NCBI GenBank assembly: GCA_041916775.1 | Contig: JAYRYZ010000015.1 | Location: forward strand, 57,603 to 121,602 | From: UBA2357 sp041916775 | Lineage (GTDB): Bacteria > Pseudomonadota > Gammaproteobacteria > Burkholderiales > Rhodocyclaceae | Length of the DNA: 64,000 nt | Reading direction: 5' to 3' | Shown: positions 54,328 through 61,358 of the stretch, piece by piece | Numbering within the stretch: the stretch's first letter is position 1 | Layout of the letters: every line of letters starts with the position of its first letter | Translations under genes and position numbers: made by a program | The notes under the pieces: model-generated | Databases searched by the model: none | Told to the model about the DNA's origin: nothing | The model's input: only the letters and a program-made list of their open reading frames with translations

Positions 54328-55245
54328 TCAGTCGCTGGGGCGGCGCGCACGCGCCGCAAACGCGGCGGCAAGAAACTCGACCACGCGGGCAGCCTCGTTG
54401 TCCGGCTCGGCGAAGCGGTCATGGCTGCCCTCGAGCAGCACCAATCGCACGCGGCCCGGCCTGCCTGCGGCGAGGATCTGGCGCGCCTCGTCGGCCGGCA
54501 CCACGGTATCGTCCTCGCCATGCAGCAACAGCACGGGCGCCTCCACCCGGGAAACCGTCGTGAGCGGCGCGATGTCGTCGAAGCGGTGGCCGATGGTGCG
54601 CTCCACCCAGCGCAGCACGCCGGCGCCGATCAGGCCTTGCGGAATGCGCCGCCACGCCATCCAGCGGCGCATCATCGTCACCGGGTGGGAGAAGGCCGAG
54701 ATGCTCACCACCGCCGCGATCTGCGGCTGGCGGCTCGCCGCGAGCAGCGCCGCGCCGGCCCCCACCGAGTGGCCGAGGAGCGCGATCCGCGCGGCATCGA
54801 CTTCGGGTCTGCGGCACAGCCACGCGTGGGCATGCTGGATGTCCGCCGCAAAGCGCGGCAGCGAGGTGAAGTCGTCCTCGTCACTCAACCCGTGGCAGCG
54901 CGCATCAAGGAACAGCGCGGCGAAGCCGGCGTTCGCCAACGGTCTTGCGAGCGCAAGCATCATGGCTGCGTTGCCGCCCCAGCCATGCATGACGATCACC
55001 GCAGGCGCCGGTCGCGCAGCCATCTCCGCCATTGCGGCCGGAGCGACCAGCCAGGCATGAAGCGACTTGCCGTTCTCGCCCGGGATGCGGTGTGTCGTGA
55101 ACGACAGGCCCAGTTCCGCGGGGTCGGTGTGATGCGCCAGACGCTCGGGCGCGAGCGCGCGGCGCAGCGCTCGGCCCGCACCAAACCATGCGCACGCCAC
55201 CACGACGGGTAGCGCCGCTGCCAGCATCAGCGCGGCATCGGGCAT
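54328..55245 (-). CDS. Alpha/beta-hydrolase family protein
   Basis: A 305-residue membrane-anchored or exported hydrolase: hydrophobic N-terminus (MLAAALPVVVACAWFGAG), oxyanion HGWGGNAAMML, nucleophile GHSVGAG, Asp in LLHGEDDTVVP and catalytic His in GSHDRF. Its substrate is unknown. It lies 12 nt after the Rieske gene on the same strand, so it is probably transcribed from the petA sigma-54 promoter. It is convergent with the PDO-like gene (39-nt gap). Confidence 0.85.
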   Translation of the reverse strand: MPDAALMLAAALPVVVACAWFGAGRALRRALAPERLAHHTDPAELGLSFTTHRIPGENGKSLHAWLVAPAAMAEMAARPAPAVIVMHGWGGNAAMMLALARPLANAGFAALFLDARCHGLSDEDDFTSLPRFAADIQHAHAWLCRRPEVDAARIALLGHSVGAGAALLAASRQPQIAAVVSISAFSHPVTMMRRWMAWRRIPQGLIGAGVLRWVERTIGHRFDDIAPLTTVSRVEAPVLLLHGEDDTVVPADEARQILAAGRPGRVRLVLLEGSHDRFAEPDNEAARVVEFLAAAFAARARRPSD

Positions 55246-55257
55246 GCGCAGCAGCGC

Positions 55258-55848
55258 TCAGGCTGCGGCGCTGCCGTCGTCGCCAATGCGTACCAGGGTT
55301 TCAGTGAGCCAGCGATACGGCGGCACCTCGAGATTGGTCGGCGCCGGCTGGTTGAGAAAGACGCGCCCGGCCAGGTCGAAGAGCGAGCCGTGGCACGGGC
55401 ACAGGAAGCCGCCCGGCCAGTCGGCGCCGAGCCCGCTCGCCACGCCGGGCTCGAACTTGGACGACGGCGAGCAGCCGAGGTGGGTGCAGATACCGATCGT
55501 GACGAGATACTCGGGCACGATGGAGCGGTGGCGGTTGGCGGCATAGTCGGCCTGCTGGGGCTCGCGGGATTGCGGGTCGGCAAGGCGGTCCTCGCCCTGC
55601 TCCAGCGCCGCCAGCATCTCGGGCGTGCGCCGCAGGATCCACACCGGTTTGCCGCGCCACTCGACCGTCATCATCTCGCCAGGCGCGAGCTTGCCGACAT
55701 CCGCCTCGACCGGCGCGCCGGCGGCAAGCGCCCGCGCGGACGGCGTGAGGCTCGCCACAAAGGGCACTGCTGTCGCAGCGGCGGCGACGACACCCGCGCC
55801 GCTGGTGACAAGGAGAAGTTGGCGGCGCTGTTCGATCACATCGGTCAT
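55258..55848 (-). CDS. petA: Rieske iron-sulfur protein (PetA), orphan
   Basis: A 196-residue Rieske subunit of the cytochrome bc1 family. A single membrane anchor follows the start (RRQLLLVTSGAGVVAAAATA). The 2Fe-2S boxes are CTHLGCSP and CPCHGSLFD, both complete. Cytochrome b and c1 genes are absent from the window. A candidate sigma-54 promoter lies about 150 nt upstream, so this copy may be induced under specific conditions. Start ATG 55848 (MTDVIEQRR) is typical; upstream frame extensions are not. Confidence 0.9.
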   Translation of the reverse strand: MTDVIEQRRQLLLVTSGAGVVAAAATAVPFVASLTPSARALAAGAPVEADVGKLAPGEMMTVEWRGKPVWILRRTPEMLAALEQGEDRLADPQSREPQQADYAANRHRSIVPEYLVTIGICTHLGCSPSSKFEPGVASGLGADWPGGFLCPCHGSLFDLAGRVFLNQPAPTNLEVPPYRWLTETLVRIGDDGSAAA

Positions 55849-55997
55849 GGTCTCTCCCGGGGCCTGCGGCCCGTTGAAGCACATCAGAAAAGGGGCGAGA
55901 TGGGTCGAGGGAAATCCACTGCCGACCTGAGGGGAAGTCCGAGCCGGGGGCAACGGCTCGTTGGGCGTACAGCATACCCATCTCGCAGTCGATATAA

Positions 55998-56013
55998 AGC
56001 AAACCCCGGGCCA
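55998..56013 (-). promoter_or_regulatory. Sigma-54 promoter candidate for petA
   Basis: On the minus strand TGGCCCGGGGTTTGCT fits TGGC-N8-TTGCW with GG and GC 10 nt apart. It lies about 150 nt before the petA ATG. Best match of the four sigma-54 candidates in this module. Confidence 0.65.
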
Positions 56014-56111
56014 CTTTCTCCCGGCAACCGAACACGTCCTTCAAGCCACTGTTTTCAATGCGTTTAATTTCTGATCAAGCCCCCGACGAGCCACCAGGCG
56101 CGGTCATGCGA

Positions 56112-56177
56112 TGCCAGCAGTGCCAGATGAATGCCATATCACTGCCATTCTCGTCAGTACTCAGCCGCAACTGGCAG
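56112..56177. promoter_or_regulatory. Upstream activator site cluster for petA
   Basis: TGCCA at 56112, 56121, 56132 and 56143 and TGGCAG at 56172 occur within 66 nt, 100-165 nt upstream of the petA -24/-12 element, directly downstream of the fisR stop. The same half-site crowds the other two enhancer regions. Confidence 0.5.
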
Positions 56178-56185
56178 CATCGGGT

Positions 56186-57553
56186 TCACTTGATACCGAA
56201 CGCGCGCAACCTGCGGTAAAGCGTGCGCTCGCTCAAGCCGAGCTTGCGTGCAAGCTCGCCGCGGCTGCCGTGGTGGTTGCGCACCGCGCGCAGCAGCGCC
56301 TGACGCTGTATCTCGTCGAAGTCGGGTGACGGCAGGTTGTCGTCAGCCGCGTTCGCGCCCTGCCGGTTGGCCACCTGCGGCGGGTGCCCGGGCACTGCCA
56401 GCACGTGGTCCGGCTGCGCTGCGGTGAGCTCGGCGGCAAGGTGCTCCGGCCCGATCACCTCGCCGTCGCACATCAGGCTCGCGCGCTCCAGCAGGTTGCG
56501 CAGCTCGCGCACATTGCCGGGGAAGGCGTAGCGACTCAGCACCCGCAAGGCCGCAGCGGACAGCACCAGCCTGCGCTTGGGCGAGACGCGCTCGAGCAGG
56601 GATTCGGCCAGCAGCGGCAGATCCTCCAGGCGCTCGCGCAGCGCCGGCACCACGATCGGGAAGGTGTTGATGCGGAAGTAGAGATCCTGGCGGAAGCGGC
56701 CCTCCGCCACCATCTCCTGCAGGGGCCGGTGGGTCGCGGAGACGAGGCGGATGTCGGCCTTGCGCAGTTCGGTGGCACCGACGCGCCGGTAGGTGCCGGT
56801 CTCGAGCAGGCGCAACAGCTTCACCTGCATGCCGAGCGGGATGTCGCCCACCTCGTCGAGAAACAGCGTGCCACCGCTTGCTGCCTCGATCAGCCCGGCC
56901 TTGCGCGCCACCGCGCCGGTGAAGGCGCCGCGCTCATGGCCGAAGAGCTCGCTCTCGAACAGGGTGTCGGGCAAGCCGGAGCAATCGACCACCACGAACG
57001 GGCGCTCGGAACGATGGCTGGCCTGATGCACGGCCTGCGCGACCAGCTCCTTGCCGGTGCCGGATTCGCCCTGCAGCAGCACGGAGGCCTCGGACGGCGC
57101 CACCCGCGCGATCAGCGCGAGCATGTCCTGGAACGCCGGTGCCCGCCCGATGAGACCACGATGGTCGGCCACCCCACGCGCCACCGGCAGTGCCTCCATG
57201 CGCTCGATGAACCAGGCGATCTCGCCCGAGGCATCGCGCACAGGGGAGAGCTCGATGTTGACGTACTCCTCGCCGCGCGGCGTCTGGTGCAGGTGGAGCA
57301 CGCGCTCGCGCTGCCCCGACGCCAGGCTGCGCGCGAGCGGACAGGATTCGCCGGCGCGGTCGCACGGCACGCTGTAGTGATGCGAAACCTCGTAACAGGT
57401 GCGTCCGACGACGCTGCGCCCGCCGCCGAGCGACTTTCGGTAGGCGCTGTTGGCGGCGATCACGCGGTACTCGCGGTCGCACAGGATGTGCGGCGCCTCC
57501 AGCGTTTCGAGGAAGGAGACCAGTTCAGGCAAGGGACGATTCTCGTGGCTCAT
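56186..57553 (-). CDS. fisR: FisR-type sigma-54-dependent activator with cysteine sensor domain
   Basis: A 455-residue bacterial enhancer-binding protein. Residues ~15-110 form a PAS-like sensor with Cys53, Cys64 and Cys71 (GRTCYEVSHHYSVPCDRAGE, then SCPLARS). Residues ~130-370 are the AAA+ sigma-54 activation domain with GESGTGKE (162-169) and GAFTGA (209-214). The C-terminus is a Fis-type helix-turn-helix (RGELARKLGLSERTLYRRLR). FisR of Cupriavidus senses reactive sulfane sulfur through three N-terminal cysteines; to my recollection they carry these same numbers. The gene is divergent from cydP; no membrane segment is present. Confidence 0.85.
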   Translation of the reverse strand: MSHENRPLPELVSFLETLEAPHILCDREYRVIAANSAYRKSLGGGRSVVGRTCYEVSHHYSVPCDRAGESCPLARSLASGQRERVLHLHQTPRGEEYVNIELSPVRDASGEIAWFIERMEALPVARGVADHRGLIGRAPAFQDMLALIARVAPSEASVLLQGESGTGKELVAQAVHQASHRSERPFVVVDCSGLPDTLFESELFGHERGAFTGAVARKAGLIEAASGGTLFLDEVGDIPLGMQVKLLRLLETGTYRRVGATELRKADIRLVSATHRPLQEMVAEGRFRQDLYFRINTFPIVVPALRERLEDLPLLAESLLERVSPKRRLVLSAAALRVLSRYAFPGNVRELRNLLERASLMCDGEVIGPEHLAAELTAAQPDHVLAVPGHPPQVANRQGANAADDNLPSPDFDEIQRQALLRAVRNHHGSRGELARKLGLSERTLYRRLRAFGIK

Positions 57554-57577
57554 GGTGGGCTCGCAGGTTTCGGCTGA

Positions 57578-57637
57578 CTGCCAGAGAGGACCGCCACATT
57601 CGGCAGTTCACACCCGGATCCTGCCACACATCTGCCA
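57578..57637. promoter_or_regulatory. Upstream activator site cluster for cydPABX
   Basis: CTGCCA at 57578, 57621 and 57632 and the opposite half CGGCAG at 57601 lie 98-157 nt upstream of the cydP -24 element, in the divergent spacer to fisR. A possible dyad joins ACTGCCA (57577) with GGCAGTT (57602). The cluster could also allow FisR to control its own gene. Confidence 0.5.
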
Positions 57638-57734
57638 CGGCGTCAGCAGCGACGCCAGTGCGAATGACTCATGGATTCCAAGACGTTCTCTCAGTCTTTT
57701 GATTTTCATCATGTTTGTTTGCAGGCCGCTGAAC

Positions 57735-57750
57735 TGGCACGACACTTGTA
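57735..57750 (+). promoter_or_regulatory. Sigma-54 promoter candidate for cydPABX
   Basis: TGGCACGACACTTGTA has a consensus TGGCAC -24 block and TTGT in place of TTGC at -12, 10-nt spacing, 30 nt before the cydP ATG. An AT-rich stretch (57690-57720) precedes it, as often at IHF-assisted sigma-54 promoters. The block resembles the PDO-like promoter. Confidence 0.7.
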
Positions 57751-57779
57751 ATGCTTTGAGACAACTTCAGGAGTGTCAC

Positions 57780-58019
57780 ATGTCCTTTTCCGACCGGCAG
57801 TTGCTGCGCCGCCTGGCCTTCGCGATCGCGATCAAGCTCGCGTTGATCACCGCGATCTGGTGGATGTTCATCCGCGATGTGCGGGTACACGTCGAAAGCG
57901 ACGAGATGGCGCAACGCGTGACGCAGGCAAGCCTTGCCAGACCGATCGCCGGCGCGGGATCAACCGACACACCCTTCCCCTTATCCCCGTCCCTCGTTGG
58001 AGACACCCATGCTCAGTGA
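57780..58019 (+). CDS. cydP: CydP, small subunit of cytochrome bd operon
   Basis: A 79-residue protein with one membrane helix (FAIAIKLALITAIWWMFIRD) between two basic/polar segments. The opening SDRQLLRRLAFAIAIKLAL and the RDVRVHVESDEMAQRV end match CydP-type small subunits placed before cydA. The ATG at 57780 follows AGGAG. It overlaps cydA by 11 nt. Confidence 0.85.
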   Translation: MSFSDRQLLRRLAFAIAIKLALITAIWWMFIRDVRVHVESDEMAQRVTQASLARPIAGAGSTDTPFPLSPSLVGDTHAQ

Positions 58020-59586
58020 AGAGCTCGTCGACCTATCGCGACTGCAGTTCGCGATCACTGCCATGTACCACTTCCTGTTCGTGCCGCTGACCATCGGCAT
58101 GACCTGGATCCTCGTCATCATGGAATCGACCTACGTGATGACCGGCAAGGCCATCTACAAGGACATGACCCGCTTCTGGGGCAAGCTGTTCGGCATCAAC
58201 TTCGCGCTCGGCGTCACCACCGGCATCACCATGGAGTTCCAGTTCGGCACCAACTGGGCCTACTACTCGCACTACGTGGGCGACATCTTCGGGGCGCCGC
58301 TGGCCATCGAGGGCCTGATGGCCTTCTTCCTCGAATCGACCTTCATCGGCCTGTTCTTCTTCGGCTGGGACCGCCTGTCGCGCAAGCAGCACCTGCTGGT
58401 GACCATCCTCATGGCGGTCGGCACCAACCTGTCGGCGCTGTGGATCCTGATCGCCAACGGCTGGATGCAGAACCCGGTCGGCGCCGAGTTCAGCTACGTG
58501 ACCATGCGCATGGAGATGGTCGACTTCTGGGCGGTGCTGTTCAACCCCGACGCGCAGGCCAAGTTCGTCCACACCGTGTCGGCCGGCTATGTGACCGGCG
58601 CGATGTTCGTGCTGTCGATCTCGGCCTACTACCTGCTGCGCGGGCGCAACGTGGAGTTCGCCAAGAAGAGCTTCCGCATCGCCGCGGCCTTCGGCTTCGC
58701 GTCGATCTGCTCGGTGATCGTGCTCGGCGACGAATCCGGCTACACCGTCGGCGAGGCGCAGCAGACCAAGCTCGCGGCGATGGAGGCGATGTGGGAGACC
58801 GAACCGGCGCCGGCCGGCTTCAACCTCATCGCGATTCCGAACGAGGCGGAGATGAAGAACGACTTCGCGATCGAGATCCCGTGGGTCATGGGCATCATCG
58901 GCACCCGCTCGCTCGACAGGCAGATTCCCGGCATCAAGGAGATTCGCGAGAAGAACCGCGAGCGCATCCTCTCCGGCCAGATCGCGGTCGGCGCGCTCGA
59001 GCGCCTGCGCAAGAACCCGGACGACGCCGACACCAAGGCGCTGTTCGAGCGACACGTGGCCGACCTCGGCTTCGGCCTGCTGCTGAAGAAGTACATCGTC
59101 GACGTCAGTCAGGCCACACCCGAAATGATCGAACAGGCGGTGGCCGACACCATCCCGCGCGTCGCGCCGCTGTTCTGGAGCTTCCGCCTCATGGTCGCCT
59201 TCGGCTTCCTGATGCTGGCGCTGTTCGGCGCCGCACTGTGGACCTCGATCAAGGGCAATTTTTCCGACAAGCCGTGGCTGCTGCGCTGGTCGCTGTGGAT
59301 GCTGCCGGTGCCGTGGCTCGCCTGCGAGCTCGGCTGGTTCGTCGCCGAGTATGGCCGCCAGCCCTGGACCATCTACGGCGTGCTGCCCACCCACATGTCG
59401 GTATCGACGCTGTCGGTCAGCAGCCTCTACGGCTCGCTCGCCGGCTTCGTCGGCTTCTACACCCTGCTGCTCATCGTCGAGATGTACCTCATGGTCCGCT
59501 TCGCCAGGCAGGGCCCGGGCAGCCTGGGCACCGGTCGCTACGACAACGAGGCGCACCATGCCGCGCCTGCCCCCATCCACGCCTGA
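58009..59586 (+). CDS. cydA: Cytochrome bd quinol oxidase subunit I (CydA), long Q-loop type
   Basis: A 525-residue membrane subunit holding haems b558, b595 and d. It is very like the E. coli enzyme: LSRLQFAITAMYHFLFVPLTIGM (axial His), FGINFALGVTTGITMEFQFGTNW, MRMEMVDFW and GWFVAEYGRQPWTIYGVLPT. The cytoplasmic Q-loop is long (residues ~250-385), so quinol binding should resemble bd-I. Bd oxidases resist sulfide and nitric oxide, matching the sulfur-related neighbours. The start at 58009 overlaps cydP; GGAG lies 6 nt upstream. Confidence 0.97.
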   Translation: MLSEELVDLSRLQFAITAMYHFLFVPLTIGMTWILVIMESTYVMTGKAIYKDMTRFWGKLFGINFALGVTTGITMEFQFGTNWAYYSHYVGDIFGAPLAIEGLMAFFLESTFIGLFFFGWDRLSRKQHLLVTILMAVGTNLSALWILIANGWMQNPVGAEFSYVTMRMEMVDFWAVLFNPDAQAKFVHTVSAGYVTGAMFVLSISAYYLLRGRNVEFAKKSFRIAAAFGFASICSVIVLGDESGYTVGEAQQTKLAAMEAMWETEPAPAGFNLIAIPNEAEMKNDFAIEIPWVMGIIGTRSLDRQIPGIKEIREKNRERILSGQIAVGALERLRKNPDDADTKALFERHVADLGFGLLLKKYIVDVSQATPEMIEQAVADTIPRVAPLFWSFRLMVAFGFLMLALFGAALWTSIKGNFSDKPWLLRWSLWMLPVPWLACELGWFVAEYGRQPWTIYGVLPTHMSVSTLSVSSLYGSLAGFVGFYTLLLIVEMYLMVRFARQGPGSLGTGRYDNEAHHAAPAPIHA

Positions 59587-59595
59587 GGACCCGTC

Positions 59596-60738
59596 ATGAT
59601 CTTCGATTACCCCACACTCAAAATCATCTGGTGGCTGCTCGTCGGCGTGCTGCTGATCGGCTTCGCCATCATGGACGGCCACGACATGGGCGTCGGCACG
59701 CTGCTGCCCTTCGTCGGCCGCGACGACGTCGAGCGGCGTGTCGTCATCAACACGGTCGGGCCGCACTGGGACGGCAATCAGGTGTGGTTCATCACCGGTG
59801 GCGGCGCGATCTTCGCCGCCTGGCCGCTGGTGTATGCGACCGCTTTCTCCGGCTTCTACTGGGCGATGCTGGCGGTGCTGTGGGCGCTGTTCTTCCGCCC
59901 GGTGGGATTTGACTACCGCAGCAAGATCAACAACCCGACCTGGCGCAGGACCTGGGACTGGGGGCTCTTCGTCGGCGGCGCCGTGCCGCCGCTGATCTTC
60001 GGTGTCGCCTTCGGCAACCTCTTCCAGGGTGTGCCCTTCCACTTCGCCGACAACCTGATGCCCTACTACACCGGAAGCTTCTGGGGCCTGCTCAATCCCT
60101 TCGCCCTGCTCTGCGGCGTGGTATCGACCGCGATGATCACCTTCCACGGCGCGATCTACCTGATGCACCGTACCGAGGACGCGGTCTACCGCCGCACCCG
60201 CAGCGCCATGCTGATCTTCGGCAGCCTGCTGCTGGCGAGCTTCTCGGCGGCCGGCGTGTGGCTGTGGCAGGGCATCGACGGCTATGCGATCAGCTCGACG
60301 GTGAATGCCGCCGCGCTCCCCAACCCGCTGGACAAGACGGTGGTGCGCGAGAGCGGCGCCTGGCTCGCCAACTACGGCCGCTATCCGCTGACCATGTTGC
60401 TGCCGGTGCTCGCCTACGCCGGCACGCTCGCAGCGATGTGGCTTGCCGCACGCGGCACGACGCTGGCCGCCTTCGTCGCCTCTTCGTTCGCCATCGTCGG
60501 CATCATCGGCACCGCCGGTGCCTCGCTGTTCCCGTTCGTGATGCCCTCGTCCACCGACCTGCGCTCCGGCCTCACCGTGTGGGACAGCGTCTCCAGCCAT
60601 CTCACGCTGAGCATCATGCTGTGGGCCACGCTGATCTTCATGCCGATCATCGTCGCCTACACCAGCTGGGCCTACAAGGTGATGGCAGGCAAGGTCACCG
60701 CCGCCTACATCCGTGAAAACGACCACGCCGCCTACTGA
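59596..60738 (+). CDS. cydB: Cytochrome bd quinol oxidase subunit II (CydB)
   Basis: A 380-residue membrane partner of CydA with eight to nine helices. Family sequence includes KIIWWLLVGVLLIGFAIMDGHDMGVGTLLPF, RRVVINTVGPHWDGNQVWFI, FFRPVGFDYRSKINNPTWR and PFVMPSSTDLRSGLTVWDSVSSHLTL. The gene lies 9 nt after cydA and 29 nt before cydX. Confidence 0.97.
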   Translation: MIFDYPTLKIIWWLLVGVLLIGFAIMDGHDMGVGTLLPFVGRDDVERRVVINTVGPHWDGNQVWFITGGGAIFAAWPLVYATAFSGFYWAMLAVLWALFFRPVGFDYRSKINNPTWRRTWDWGLFVGGAVPPLIFGVAFGNLFQGVPFHFADNLMPYYTGSFWGLLNPFALLCGVVSTAMITFHGAIYLMHRTEDAVYRRTRSAMLIFGSLLLASFSAAGVWLWQGIDGYAISSTVNAAALPNPLDKTVVRESGAWLANYGRYPLTMLLPVLAYAGTLAAMWLAARGTTLAAFVASSFAIVGIIGTAGASLFPFVMPSSTDLRSGLTVWDSVSSHLTLSIMLWATLIFMPIIVAYTSWAYKVMAGKVTAAYIRENDHAAY

Positions 60739-60767
60739 AGCGGCATCAGGACACAAGGAGATTCACC

Positions 60768-60899
60768 ATGTGGTATTTCGCCTGGGCACTCGGCGTCGGC
60801 TTCGCGGTGCTGCTCGCCATCCTCAACGCCCTGTGGGGCGACAACGAAGAAGCACGCGCGGCGTCGCTGCAAGGTCACGACCATGACAACGCAGGCTGA
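60768..60899 (+). CDS. cydX: CydX, small subunit of cytochrome bd
   Basis: A 43-residue single-helix protein (WYFAWALGVGFAVLLAILNALWGD) with the typical CydX opening MWYFAWALG and an acidic end (EEARAASLQGHDHD). CydX stabilises the haems of CydAB. AAGGAG precedes the ATG. Its last 17 nt overlap the ybgE start, so the two are coupled. Confidence 0.95.
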   Translation: MWYFAWALGVGFAVLLAILNALWGDNEEARAASLQGHDHDNAG

Positions 60900-61185
60900 G
60901 ATCCGCCAGCCGGGGATCGCACCGCTGCCGCTCGGCATCGCGCTCGCGATCCTGGTGCTGCTCACCGTGCTGCCCGGCCTCGCCACCGATGCCGCCGGGC
61001 GTGCGGATCACATCGGCGCGATGCTGCTGTTCTGGTCCATGAGCGCGGGCTTCGTGCGCGGCGTCGGTTTCATTCCCCATCATCCGCTGCCGCGCTGGCT
61101 GCTCTCCACGACGGCGTGCGTGATGACTTTGGCACTCGCCGGCTGGCGCCTCGGCGGCGCTACCGCAATCCAGTCTCTGCCATGA
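60883..61185 (+). CDS. ybgE: Cyd operon protein YbgE
   Basis: A 100-residue membrane protein with two to three hydrophobic segments (GIALAILVLLTVLPGLAT, HIGAMLLFWSMSAGFVRGVGFIPHHPLPRWLLSTTACVMTLAL). Position after cydX and the GFVRGVGF...P motif identify it as the YbgE family, an accessory of the bd oxidase with no established function. Start ATG 60883 overlaps cydX. Confidence 0.85.
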   Translation: MTTQAEIRQPGIAPLPLGIALAILVLLTVLPGLATDAAGRADHIGAMLLFWSMSAGFVRGVGFIPHHPLPRWLLSTTACVMTLALAGWRLGGATAIQSLP

Positions 61186-61205
61186 CCCCGCGCCTCCAGG
61201 CCTGA

Positions 61206-61240
61206 GCGCCCGCCGCGCTCCGACCCTGCCCATCGGGCGC
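61206..61240 (+). terminator. Stem-loop after the cyd operon
   Basis: GCGCCCG (61206-61212) pairs with CGGGCGC (61234-61240) 20 nt downstream of ybgE. The following run is A-rich on the plus strand rather than U-rich, so it may be a weak or factor-dependent terminator. It separates cyd genes from an AT-rich promoter region. Confidence 0.4.
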
Positions 61241-61249
61241 ACAAAAAAT

Positions 61250-61310
61250 ATCAAACTCGTCCCTTTACGTTTAGTTTTTTCTTATATATTCATATTCAGA
61301 AACTATTCGA
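61250..61310 (+). promoter_or_regulatory. AT-rich promoter/operator region of the sqr-like operon
   Basis: A locally AT-rich stretch in GC-rich DNA. A TTTACG (-35-like) with 17 nt to TATTCA (-10-like) overlaps an inverted repeat TAGTTT (61272-61277) / AAACTA (61300-61305). No -24/-12 element was found, so this promoter differs from the other sulfur genes. An ArsR-type (SqrR/BigR-like) repressor is one possible reader; no such gene is visible. Confidence 0.4.
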
Positions 61311-61358
61311 GCCTATCGCAAGGGCCGGACACGCAAGTCCAGATACGTGGAGGAGACC

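Larger units (their letters stand above)
55849..56185. other. Regulatory region of the petA-hydrolase genes
   Basis: A 337-nt spacer between petA and the end of fisR. It contains a candidate minus-strand sigma-54 promoter (55998-56013) and a cluster of TGCCA half-sites beyond it (56112-56177), with an AT-rich segment between the two (about 56050-56080) where DNA bending would be expected. No gene of its own is seen. Confidence 0.6.

Noticed and set aside
58033..60756. 907-codon minus-strand open frame across cydAB
   Set aside because: It lies exactly opposite strong cydA and cydB homologies and reads as His/Arg/Asp-rich sequence without domains; a codon-bias shadow in high-GC DNA.
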